From JAOPZW01 sp963764585 (lineage in GTDB: Bacteria > Actinomycetota > Thermoleophilia > Solirubrobacterales > Solirubrobacteraceae): a stretch of 64,000 bases of DNA. Below are positions 56,828-64,000 of the stretch, one piece after another. The translations under genes and the position numbers were made by a program. The stretch lies in contig CAVXTB010000003.1 of the NCBI GenBank assembly GCA_963764585.1, positions 124,001-188,000 on the forward strand, read 5' to 3'. Under the pieces are notes generated by a model. That model was given only the letters and a program-made list of their open reading frames with translations, had not been told where the DNA came from and ran no database searches. Each line of letters begins with the position of its first letter. The stretch's first letter is position 1.

Positions 56828-57856
56828 CTGAAGGGCCTGCGCGGCGGCGGCGAGCGCGCGGTCGATCCCCGCGTCGTCGACGTCGAGGTGGGTCACCGCG
56901 CGCACGCGCGTAGCACCGAAGTGGCTCATCGACACCTCACGCTCGGCGAGGGCGGCGGTGAACGCGGCTGCGTCGGGCACGCCGAAGATGACGATGTTGG
57001 TCTCGACCGTCGCAGGGTCGAGCTGCACGCCGGGCAGCGCAGCGAGGCCCTCGGCCAGCCGGCGGGCGCGGGCGTGATCGTCGGCCAGGCGCTCGACGTG
57101 GTGGTCGAGGGCGTGCAGGCCCGCCGCCGCGACGATGCCCGACTGGCGCATGGCGCCGCCGAGCATCTGCTTCCACCGCCACGCCTCCTCGATGAAGGCC
57201 TCCGACCCGGCCAGGCACGCGCCGACCGGCGCGCCGAGGCCCTTGGTGAAGTCCAGCCACGCGCTGTCGAAGCCGCCCGCCCACGTCGCGGCGTCGACGC
57301 CGCTGGCCACCACGGCGTTCATCAGGCGCGCGCCGTCGAGGTGCGTCGACAGCCCGTGCCCGCGCGCCACGTCGAGCACGGCGCGGACCTGCTCGAGCGC
57401 CCACACGCCCCCGCCGCCCATGTTCGTCGTCTGCTCGACGCAGACCAGCCGCGGGCGCGGCGCGTAGCGGCCGCCGGGGCCGGCGCCGCGAACCGTCGTG
57501 TCGAGTGCTTCCGGCGTGAACCTGCCGGCGTCGCCGTCGAGCTCGGTGATGACCGCGCCCGCGAGCTGCGCCGGCCCGCCGGCCTCGGCGATGAGCGGAT
57601 GCGTCTCGCGGCCGATGAGCATCTGCTCGCCGCCCGGGCGGATGTGCAGGCGGATCGCGATCTCGTTGCACATCGTCCCGCTGGGCAGGAAGAGCGCCGC
57701 CTCGTGCCCGAGCAGCTCGGCCACGCGCTCCTGCAGCTGAAGCGTCGTCGGGTCGGCCTTCAGCTGCTCGTCGCCCACCTCCGCGGCGGCGATGGCCGCG
57801 CGCATCTGCGCCGTCGGGCGTGTCTGCGTGTCCGAGAAGAGGTTGACGAGCGCCAT
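56825..57856 (-). CDS. Low-specificity L-threonine aldolase (343 aa)
   Basis: PLP fold-type I enzyme cleaving threonine/allo-threonine to glycine and acetaldehyde. LFSDTQTRPTAQMRAAI start, EALFLPSGTMCNEIAI-type loop, CVEQTTNMGGGGVWAL, LDGARLMNA (Asp to PLP) and DFTKGLGAPVGA with the PLP Lys. EVGDEQLKADPTTLQLQERV replaces the usual YGEDPT region in modified form. Divergent from uvrC with a 41-bp gap. Confidence 0.9.
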   Translation of the reverse strand: MALVNLFSDTQTRPTAQMRAAIAAAEVGDEQLKADPTTLQLQERVAELLGHEAALFLPSGTMCNEIAIRLHIRPGGEQMLIGRETHPLIAEAGGPAQLAGAVITELDGDAGRFTPEALDTTVRGAGPGGRYAPRPRLVCVEQTTNMGGGGVWALEQVRAVLDVARGHGLSTHLDGARLMNAVVASGVDAATWAGGFDSAWLDFTKGLGAPVGACLAGSEAFIEEAWRWKQMLGGAMRQSGIVAAAGLHALDHHVERLADDHARARRLAEGLAALPGVQLDPATVETNIVIFGVPDAAAFTAALAEREVSMSHFGATRVRAVTHLDVDDAGIDRALAAAAQALQ

Positions 57857-57897
57857 GGCGGCCGGCGCGACCCTACCTGCTCGTATCGTTGGGGTGG

Positions 57898-59784
57898 ATG
57901 GCCACGGGCACGTCAGAGGGTCGCCGCACCCGGCTCGCCGAGCAGCGCAAGACGCTGCCGGACGGCCCTGGCGTCTATCTGTTCCGCGACGCCAAGGGCA
58001 AGGTCATCTACGTCGGCAAGGCCAAGTCGCTGAAGAAGCGCGTGGCCAGCCACTTCTCAAACCCGGTCACGCGCGGCGCCTACGAGATGGTCGACGCGAT
58101 CGAGTCGGTCGAGTTCGTGCTCGTCGCATCCGAGGCCGAGGCGCTGCTGGCCGAGCAGAACTTCATCAAGCAGTACCGCCCGCGCTTCAACATCCGCCTG
58201 CGCGACGACAAGTCCTATCCCTTCATCGCGATCTCGATGGAGGAGGACTTCCCGCGCGTGTACTTCACGCGCGAGCGCCACCGCCGCGATCGCGCGTACT
58301 TCGGCCCGTACTCGAACGCCAAGCGCGTGCGCGGCACGCTCGACCTGCTCGGCAAGGTCTTCCTGTTCCGCTCCTGCCAGGGCGTCGAGCCCGGGCGGCG
58401 GTCGGGCTCGCCGTGCCTGGACTACTACATCAAGCGCTGCGGGGCCCCCTGCGTCGGCTACGTGACCAAGGAGGAGTACCGCGAGGCGATCGACGGCGTC
58501 ATCGCGTTCCTCTCCGGCCGCTACCGCGAGATCGAACGCGACCTCGAGAAGCGCATGAAGGCCGCATCGATCGCGCACGAGTACGAGCAGGCGGCCCTGG
58601 AACGCAACCGCCTGCGCGCGGTCCGCTCGCTGCTCGAGCGCCAGCGTGTCGCCAACGAGGCGATCGGCACCGTCGACGTCGTGGCGGTCGCCGTCGACGG
58701 CGTCGACGCCAACGCGCAGGTCTTCCAGATCCGCGACGGCGTGCTCTCCGACCGCCAGTCGTTCTACCTGGAGAACGCGGTCGAGCGCGGGGTGGGGGAG
58801 GTGGCCGAGGAGTTCGTCCTGCAGTACTACGGCGACCAGATGGCGATCCCGCCGCAGGTCATCGTCCAGGAGGACGTCGGCGAGCGCGACGCGCTGTCCG
58901 AGGCCCTCGGCCAGCGCCGCGGGGCGAAGGTCGAGGTCCGCGCCGCCGAGCGCGGCGACAAGCGCCGCATCCTCGAGCTCGCCGAGCGCAACGCGCTGCT
59001 GGCGCTCGACCAGGAGCGCCTGAAGGCCGAGCGCCGCCGCCAGCAGCGCGTCGAGGCGCTCGACGGGCTGCAGGACGCGCTCGGGCTCGACACGCTCCCG
59101 CTGCGCGTTGAGTGCTTCGACATCTCCAACCTGATGGGCACCCACACGGTCGCGTCGATGGTCGTCTTCGAGGGCGGCGCGCCGAAGAAGTCCGACTACC
59201 GGCGCTTCACGATCCGCGGTCTCGACGAGGGCGTGCCCGACGACTTCGCGGCGATGGAGGAGGTCCTCGGCCGGCGCCTGGCGCAGTGGGAGACCCAGCA
59301 GGACATCAGCCCGCACGACCACAAGCGCAACGAGTCCTTCGCGACGCTGCCCAACCTCGTGGTCATCGACGGCGGGCCGGGCCAGCTCTCGGCCGGCCTG
59401 CGCGCGCTGGAGGGCTTCCGCCAGCGTGGCGTCGCCGTCATCGCGCTGGCCAAGCGCATCGAGGAGGTCTTCGTCCCCGGCCGCCGCGAGCCGATCGTCC
59501 TGCCCCACGACTCGCCGGCGCTGCAGTTCCTGCAGCGCGTGCGCGACGAGGCGCACCGCTTCGCCATCACGCATCACCGCACCCGCCGCGACCGAGCGAT
59601 GACGACGTCGATCCTCGACGACCTGCCGGGGATCGGCCCGGCGCGCAAGCGCACGCTGCTCACGCACTTCGGCTCGCCCGAGGCGGTGCTCGGCGCCACG
59701 CGCGAGCAGCTCGAGGCGGTGCCGGGCCTGCCCGGCAAGACGGCCCGCGACATATGGGCACACTTGCACCGCACGGGCGACTGA
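57898..59784 (+). CDS. uvrC: Excinuclease ABC subunit C (UvrC, 628 aa)
   Basis: Incision nuclease of nucleotide excision repair. GIY-YIG domain GVYLFRDAKGKVIYVGKAKS (residues about 26-45) makes the 3' cut. Cys cluster CLDYYIKRCGAPCVGY, UVR motif ATSIAHEYEQAALERNRLRA-like region near 220, RNase H-like 5' nuclease VECFDISNLMGTHTVASMV with VVIDGGPGQLSAG, and C-terminal (HhH)2 DLPGIGPARKRTLLTHFGSP. TATCGT -10 box at 57884-57889. rapZ starts 34 bp downstream. Confidence 0.96.
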   Translation: MATGTSEGRRTRLAEQRKTLPDGPGVYLFRDAKGKVIYVGKAKSLKKRVASHFSNPVTRGAYEMVDAIESVEFVLVASEAEALLAEQNFIKQYRPRFNIRLRDDKSYPFIAISMEEDFPRVYFTRERHRRDRAYFGPYSNAKRVRGTLDLLGKVFLFRSCQGVEPGRRSGSPCLDYYIKRCGAPCVGYVTKEEYREAIDGVIAFLSGRYREIERDLEKRMKAASIAHEYEQAALERNRLRAVRSLLERQRVANEAIGTVDVVAVAVDGVDANAQVFQIRDGVLSDRQSFYLENAVERGVGEVAEEFVLQYYGDQMAIPPQVIVQEDVGERDALSEALGQRRGAKVEVRAAERGDKRRILELAERNALLALDQERLKAERRRQQRVEALDGLQDALGLDTLPLRVECFDISNLMGTHTVASMVVFEGGAPKKSDYRRFTIRGLDEGVPDDFAAMEEVLGRRLAQWETQQDISPHDHKRNESFATLPNLVVIDGGPGQLSAGLRALEGFRQRGVAVIALAKRIEEVFVPGRREPIVLPHDSPALQFLQRVRDEAHRFAITHHRTRRDRAMTTSILDDLPGIGPARKRTLLTHFGSPEAVLGATREQLEAVPGLPGKTARDIWAHLHRTGD

Positions 59785-59818
59785 CGCGCCTGCGACGATT
59801 CACCTGGAATTCACTGCA

Positions 59819-60856
59819 ATGTCCGACGAGCCCGAGAGACTGCAGGACATGGGCGTCAAGGCCCCGCCTCGCCTGGCCCGCCTGCGTCTCGGCCGCCGTA
59901 GCAGGGAGGCCGAGGCCGAGGCCGCCGCCGCTGCGGAGCCGCCGCCGTACGCGGAGACCCGCCTCGAGGACCTCGTCGTCATCACCGGCTACTCGGGCGC
60001 GGGCAAGTCGACGGCGATGAACGTCTTCGAGGACGCCGGCTACTTCTGCGTCGACAACCTGCCGCCGGAGATGATCCGCGCGCTCGTCGAGCTGTTCGTG
60101 CACGAGGGCTCGAAGGTCGAGCGCGCCGCCGTGGTCTCCGACGTGCGCGGCGGCGACTACTTCGAGGCGCTGCGCGCGGTCCTCGAGGACCTCGAGGCCC
60201 TCGGGCTGCGCCACCGCGTGCTGTTCCTCGACGCCTCCGACGACGCGCTGCTGACGCGCTACAAGGAGACGCGCCGGCGCCACCCGCTGGCGCCCGCGTC
60301 GAGCGTCGAGCGCGGCATCGCCTCGGAGCGCGCCGTGCTCGAGCCGATCAAGGGCTTGGCCGACCTCGTCATCGACTCCACCGGGCTGAAGGCGCACATG
60401 CTGCGCCGGCGGATCGCCGACGAGTTCCTGCCGCGCGTGCCGACGTCGAAGCTCGCGGTGTCGCTGGACTCCTTCGGCTTCAAGCACGGCCCGGCGCGCG
60501 ACGCCGACATCGTGCTCGACGTGCGCTTCCTGCCCAACCCGCACTACGAGCCGGCGCTGCGGCCGCTGACCGGCCACGACTCGCGGGTGGTCGAGTTCGT
60601 CGGCCGCGACGGCCAGCTCGACGCGTTCTACGAGCGCCTCGAGCCGCTGCTGGACTTCCTGCTGCCGAAGTACGTCGCCGAGGGCAAGGCCCACCTGACG
60701 ATCGCGATCGGCTGCACCGGCGGGCGCCATCGCTCCGTGGCGATCGTCGAGCACCTCGCCGGCCGCTGGCGCGGGCGCGACGACGTCTTCGTCGAGGTCA
60801 CGCACCGCGACGTCGAGCACGCCGATCGCCGCGACAGCGACCGCGCCGCGGGCTGA
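59819..60856 (+). CDS. rapZ: RNase adapter/nucleotide-binding protein RapZ (345 aa)
   Basis: P-loop protein: ITGYSGAGKST (Walker A, residues 55-65), DAGYFCVDNLPPEMI, FLDASDDALLTRYKETRRRH (Walker-B side) and a C-terminal domain with LTIAIGCTGGRHRSVAIVEH. Longer than the usual 285-290 aa: about 45 N-terminal charged/Ala-rich residues and a charged tail. Next to uvrC as in most Gram-positives. In actinobacteria RapZ/YvcJ binds GTP and ATP; its RNA role is not established. whiA and yvcK, usual next genes, are not here. Confidence 0.94.
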   Translation: MSDEPERLQDMGVKAPPRLARLRLGRRSREAEAEAAAAAEPPPYAETRLEDLVVITGYSGAGKSTAMNVFEDAGYFCVDNLPPEMIRALVELFVHEGSKVERAAVVSDVRGGDYFEALRAVLEDLEALGLRHRVLFLDASDDALLTRYKETRRRHPLAPASSVERGIASERAVLEPIKGLADLVIDSTGLKAHMLRRRIADEFLPRVPTSKLAVSLDSFGFKHGPARDADIVLDVRFLPNPHYEPALRPLTGHDSRVVEFVGRDGQLDAFYERLEPLLDFLLPKYVAEGKAHLTIAIGCTGGRHRSVAIVEHLAGRWRGRDDVFVEVTHRDVEHADRRDSDRAAG

Positions 60857-60904
60857 GCGCCGCTTGCGGCACCGGCTCGCGCGGTGGACCATGGGCGCGG
60901 GGGC

Positions 60905-62982
60905 ATGAGCGCGACGACGCCGCACACGGTGGACCTGCTCGAACGCGCGGCAGAGTTGGCCGCGCTCGACGAGAGCCTCGCCGCCGTCCGCGGCGGCGGC
61001 GGGCGGTTCGTCTGGGTCGGCGGTGAGGCGGGGATCGGCAAGACGGCGCTCCTCCGCGCGTTCTGCGAGCGCGCCGGCGCGGCGCGGCCGCTGTCGGGCG
61101 CGTGCCACGCGCTCTACACGCCGCGCCCGCTCGGGCCGCTGCTCGACGTCGCCGAGCAGGCCGGCGGCGAGCTCGCGCAGCTCGCCGACGAGGGCACGAC
61201 GCCCAGCGAGCTCGTCGCCGCGCTGGCGCGGGACCTGCGCCGCCACCCGAACACGATCGTCGGTGCTCGAGGACCTGCATTGGGCCGACGAGGCGACGCT
61301 CGACGTCGTCAGGCTGCTGGCGCGGCGGATCGAGACGCTGCCGGCGCTCGTCCTCGCCACCTTCCGCGACGACGAGCTCGATCGCAGCCACCCGCTGCGG
61401 ATCGTCGTCGGCGAGCTGCCCGCCGGGGGCGCGGTCGGCCGGCTCGCGATCGCGCGGCTGTCCGCCGGGGCGGTGGCGGCGCTCGCGGCGGCGCAGGGCG
61501 TCGATGCCGCCGAGCTCCACCGGCGGACCGGGGGCAACCCGTTCTTCGTCACCGAGGTGCTCGCCGCCGGCGGGCCGCAGGTCCCCGACACCGTGCGCGA
61601 CGCGGTGCTGGCCAGGGCCGCGCGGCTCGGCGGCGGCGCGCGCAGCGTCCTCGAGGCCGTGGCGATCGTGCCGCAACGCGCCGAGCTGTGGCTGCTCGCG
61701 GCGGTGGCCGGCGAGAACCTGGGCGAGCTGGAGGCCTGCGTCGCGTCGGGCATGCTGCACGCGCACGGCGACGCGGTCGCCTTCCGTCACGAGATCGCGC
61801 GCATCGCGATCGAGGACACGCTGCCGCCCGATCGCCGCCTGCACCTGCACCGCGCGGCGCTGGCCGCGCTCTCGGCCACGCCGGCGCGCTCGCGCGACCT
61901 CGCCCGGCTCGCGCACCACGCGGACGCTGCGGGCGACGCCGACGCGGTGCTGCGCCACGCCCCGGCCGCCGGCGAGCAGGCCGCCGCGCTCGGGGCCCAT
62001 CGCGAGGCGGCGGCGCAGTTCGAGCGCGCGCTGCGCTTCGCCGACGGCCTGCCGTCCGAGCGCCGCGCCGAGCTGCTCGAGCGCTGGTCGTACGAGTGCT
62101 ACCTGACCGATCGCGTCGCCGACGCCATCGCCGCCCGCCGCCTGGCCCTCGACGAGTACTGCCGTGCCGGCAACCGCCTGCGGGAGGGCGACACGCGCCG
62201 CTGGCTGTCGCGCCTTGCCTGGTTCACCGCCGACAACGCGACGGCCGAGGACGAGGGGCAGCGGGCGGTCGAGCTGCTCGAGGCCCTGGAGCCGGGGCGC
62301 GAGCTGGCGATGGCCTACAGCAACGTCGCGCAGCTGCGGATGCTCGCCGACGACGGAGCGCAGGCCCTGCGCTGGGGCAAGCGCGCCATCGAGCTCGCCG
62401 AGCGCCTCGGCGAGACCGAGATCCTCGCGCACGCGCTCAACAACGTGGGCAGCGCCCACATGCGCGTGAGCATCCCCGACGGCGTGGCGAAGCTGCGGCG
62501 CAGCCTCGACCTCGCGCTCCAGGTCGGCCTCGAGGAGCACGTCGCGCGCGCCTACACCAACCGGCGCCATCGCGGTGAAGCTGCGCGACTACGCGCTCGG
62601 CGACCGCTGGCTCGACGCCGGCATGGCGTACTCGCGCGAGCGCGACCTCGACGCCTGGCTGCTCTACATGAGCGGCTGGAAGGCGCGATCCGATCTCGAC
62701 CAGGCGCGCGTCGCACGAATGCTGCGCGAGCGTGGCGTGCGCGACGTGCCCGACGGGCCCCGCGCGGCGACGCGGAGCAACCCGGCCGGACTTACGGCCC
62801 GCGAGCTCGAGGTGCTCACGCTCGTGGCGCAGGGCTTGCGCAACGGCGAGATCGCCGCCCAGCTGTTCCTGTCGGAGAAGACCGTCGGCCATCACGTGTC
62901 GGCGATCCTGCGCAAGCTCGACGTGCGCACCCGCGGCCAGGCGGCGTCCGAGGCCGCCCGCCTGGGCATCGGCGAAAGATAG
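60905..62982 (+). pseudogene. LAL-type LuxR regulator with AAA ATPase, frameshifted and deleted
   Basis: N-terminal ATPase: FVWVGGEAGIGKTALLRAFC (Walker A, about residues 38-57). Frameshift at 61258-61264 within NTIVVLEDLHWADEAT (one extra G), then Walker B VLEDLHWAD and TPR-like helices. A second shift at about 62561 separates ARAYTN from AIAVKLRDYALGDRWLD. At 62701-62715 SDLDQ joins ARVARMLRERGVRDV in frame; relatives have about 200-250 residues between. C-terminal HTH GLTARELEVLTLVAQGLRNG and KTVGHHVSAILRKLDVRT is intact. About 690 codons remain versus a usual 900 or more. Confidence 0.82.
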
Positions 62983-63059
62983 GGAGCCCTCCCGATGCGA
63001 CCCGGCGGGCCGCCGCGTACCGTCGACGGCCTCGATCAACCACATCAGAAGGGAACTGC

Positions 63060-63356
63060 ATGCAGCTCTACACGATCCTGCGGCGCAGCGGCTGGCGCTC
63101 GCCCGCGGACCTCCAGGAGGCGGCCGTGCGCTCCAAGCAGGTCGCCGACGATCAGATGCCCGACGACGTCCGCTGGATCCGCAGCTACGTCCTCGAAGAG
63201 GGCGGCGGCTCGGTCGGCACCGTGTGCATCTACCAGGCGACGAGCCCCGAGGCGATCCGCAAGCACGCCCAGCTCGCCGACCTCCCCGTCGACGAGATCA
63301 TCGCGGTCGCCGACACGGTGATCATCCGCGAGGACCCGCAGCCCGCGACGGCCTAG
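63060..63356 (+). CDS. DUF4242/SCO4226-like protein (98 aa)
   Basis: Small ferredoxin-like alpha/beta protein: MQLYTILRRSGWRSPADLQE, then VRWIRSYVLEEGGGSVGTVC and SPEAIRKHAQLADLPVDEII. This is the pattern of the DUF4242 family; the Streptomyces member SCO4226 binds nickel as a dimer. His in RKHAQL is typical. Precise role unknown. No obvious ribosome site; GAAGGGAAC just upstream is a weak candidate. Confidence 0.8.
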   Translation: MQLYTILRRSGWRSPADLQEAAVRSKQVADDQMPDDVRWIRSYVLEEGGGSVGTVCIYQATSPEAIRKHAQLADLPVDEIIAVADTVIIREDPQPATA

Positions 63357-63395
63357 CAAGCCTGGGGGGTAACCGTGTCCGGCACGCGCGGCACA

Positions 63396-63770
63396 ATGCC
63401 GCGCGTGCTCGACCACGTCGGCTTCGAGGTCACCGACCTCGCGCGCTCGGCCGCGTTCTACGACGCGCTGTTCCATCCGCTCGGCGGCCGGCGCATCTTC
63501 GACTCGCCCGGCGCGATCGGCTACGGCATCAACGACGCGCGCCTGTGGATCGTCGCGCGCGGCCGCGCCCCCGGCCCTGGCTTCGGCCACGTGGCGATCA
63601 CCGCGCACGGGCGCCCCGCAGTCGACGCCTCCTACGCCGCCGCCCTGGCCGCAGGCGGTACCGACGACGGGGCGCCCGGGCCGCGCCATCAGTACGGCCC
63701 GCGCTACTACTCCGCTTATCTGCTCGATCCCGACGGCCTTCGTATCGAAGTCGTCACCGGGTCGCACTGA
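63396..63770 (+). CDS. VOC-family (glyoxalase/dioxygenase-like) protein (124 aa)
   Basis: Single vicinal-oxygen-chelate domain: MPRVLDHVGFEVTDLARSAA (first metal His), FGHVAITAHGRPAVDASYAA (second His), YYSAYLLDPDGLRIEVVTGS (Glu). Two beta-alpha-beta3 modules; the metal ligands are present. GTG at 63375 would add 7 residues (SGTRGT). Substrate unknown. Confidence 0.85.
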   Translation: MPRVLDHVGFEVTDLARSAAFYDALFHPLGGRRIFDSPGAIGYGINDARLWIVARGRAPGPGFGHVAITAHGRPAVDASYAAALAAGGTDDGAPGPRHQYGPRYYSAYLLDPDGLRIEVVTGSH

Positions 63771-63824
63771 CGGCATCGGTTAGCTTTCGGGTCTCTCCAC
63801 CGTCAACGACGAAGGATCGAGACC

Positions 63825-64000
63825 ATGCCCGTACGCGTCGGGATCAACGGCTTCGGCCGCATCGGCCGCAACGTCTTCCGCGCCGGCCAGGCCGCGGATG
63901 CGGACATCGAGTGGGTTGCCGTCAACGACATCACCGACAACGCCACCCTCGCCCACCTGCTCCAGTACGACACGGCCTACGGCCCGTACCCGGGGACCGT
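63825..64000 (+). CDS. gap: Glyceraldehyde-3-phosphate dehydrogenase, 5' part
   Basis: The first 58 codons of type I GAPDH: VRVGINGFGRIGRNVFRAG (NAD-binding GxGxxG), then VAVNDITDNATLAHLLQYDT. GAAGGATCGAGACC upstream (GAAGGA 63811-63816) is a good ribosome site, so the ATG is secure. The gene runs off the right edge; catalytic Cys not visible. Glycolytic enzyme; in relatives pgk-tpi follow. Confidence 0.95.
   Translation, partial: MPVRVGINGFGRIGRNVFRAGQAADADIEWVAVNDITDNATLAHLLQYDTAYGPYPGT

Noticed and set aside
54730..56913. A 727-codon plus-strand frame
   Set aside because: Lies wholly antisense to the molybdopterin oxidoreductase, which has all its Cys and cofactor motifs. Low-complexity composition.
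58057..59769. A 570-codon minus-strand frame
   Set aside because: Shadow of uvrC; no motif and biased composition.

Overview
The window is very GC-rich throughout, with tightly packed genes, many ATGA/GTGA start-stop overlaps, frequent GTG starts and many apparently leaderless promoters. These traits, the uvrC-rapZ pair next to gap, a LAL-type LuxR regulator and Tad-like TadE genes point to a high-GC actinobacterium, most likely class Thermoleophilia (Conexibacter/Solirubrobacter-like). That placement is an inference from gene content. I see no rRNA, tRNA, CRISPR array, transposase or phage gene.

Layout. 0-5.2 kb: two GT4 glycosyltransferases, a 2-hydroxyacid dehydrogenase, a polysaccharide-deacetylase-like protein and a GH63-like hydrolase. 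5.2-10.2 kb: small hypotheticals, two alpha/beta hydrolases, a GAF-SpoIIE-HATPase phosphatase/kinase with its STAS partner, and a secreted lysozyme-fold protein. 10.3-15.2 kb: a damaged stretch (two head-to-head gene remnants, two frameshifted zinc-ribbon genes, a deleted MMPL transporter) around an ArsR/rhodanese/DUF2892 module with paired operators. 15.5-18.8 kb: a phosphoesterase and a divergent arsenic locus (two arsC-type reductases; arsR-arsM). 18.9-21.2 kb: a secreted beta-propeller, a YdeI-like protein and a DUF47 protein. 21.3-28.7 kb: a PHO-box-controlled pst-phoU operon flanked by two paralogous PhoB-type regulators. 29.1-32.7 kb: a Tad-pilin-like cluster ending in a TadG-VanY-transglycosylase fusion. 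32.7-38.7 kb: a catabolic cluster with a two-component system and a HisD-like dehydrogenase. 39.2-46.7 kb: a LacI-controlled ABC sugar/polyol uptake locus with two TIM-barrel isomerases. 46.7-49.3 kb: a ferric-reductase-like flavoprotein, an FMN-binding protein and ApbE. 49.3-53.5 kb: a papain-like protease, a patatin phospholipase and an FAD oxidoreductase. 53.5-57.9 kb: a broken NarL-type two-component pair, a molybdopterin oxidoreductase and threonine aldolase. 57.9-64 kb: uvrC, rapZ, a broken LAL regulator, DUF4242 and VOC proteins, and the start of gap.

The most striking signal is a recurrent lesion pattern. At least nine genes carry single-base frameshifts, and several also carry clean internal deletions or head-to-head truncations, some exactly in frame. 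This includes pstS, the first gene of an otherwise intact operon. Either this genome is losing regulators and surface proteins by short-homology deletions, or the assembly is systematically faulty. Read-level data would decide. The most promising intact systems are the TadG-VanY-transglycosylase fusion cluster, the ArsR/rhodanese/DUF2892 module with twin operators, the swapped-domain ArsC pair, and two families of intergenic repeats (33-bp tandem arrays and GNGTT-loop-AACNC hairpin elements).
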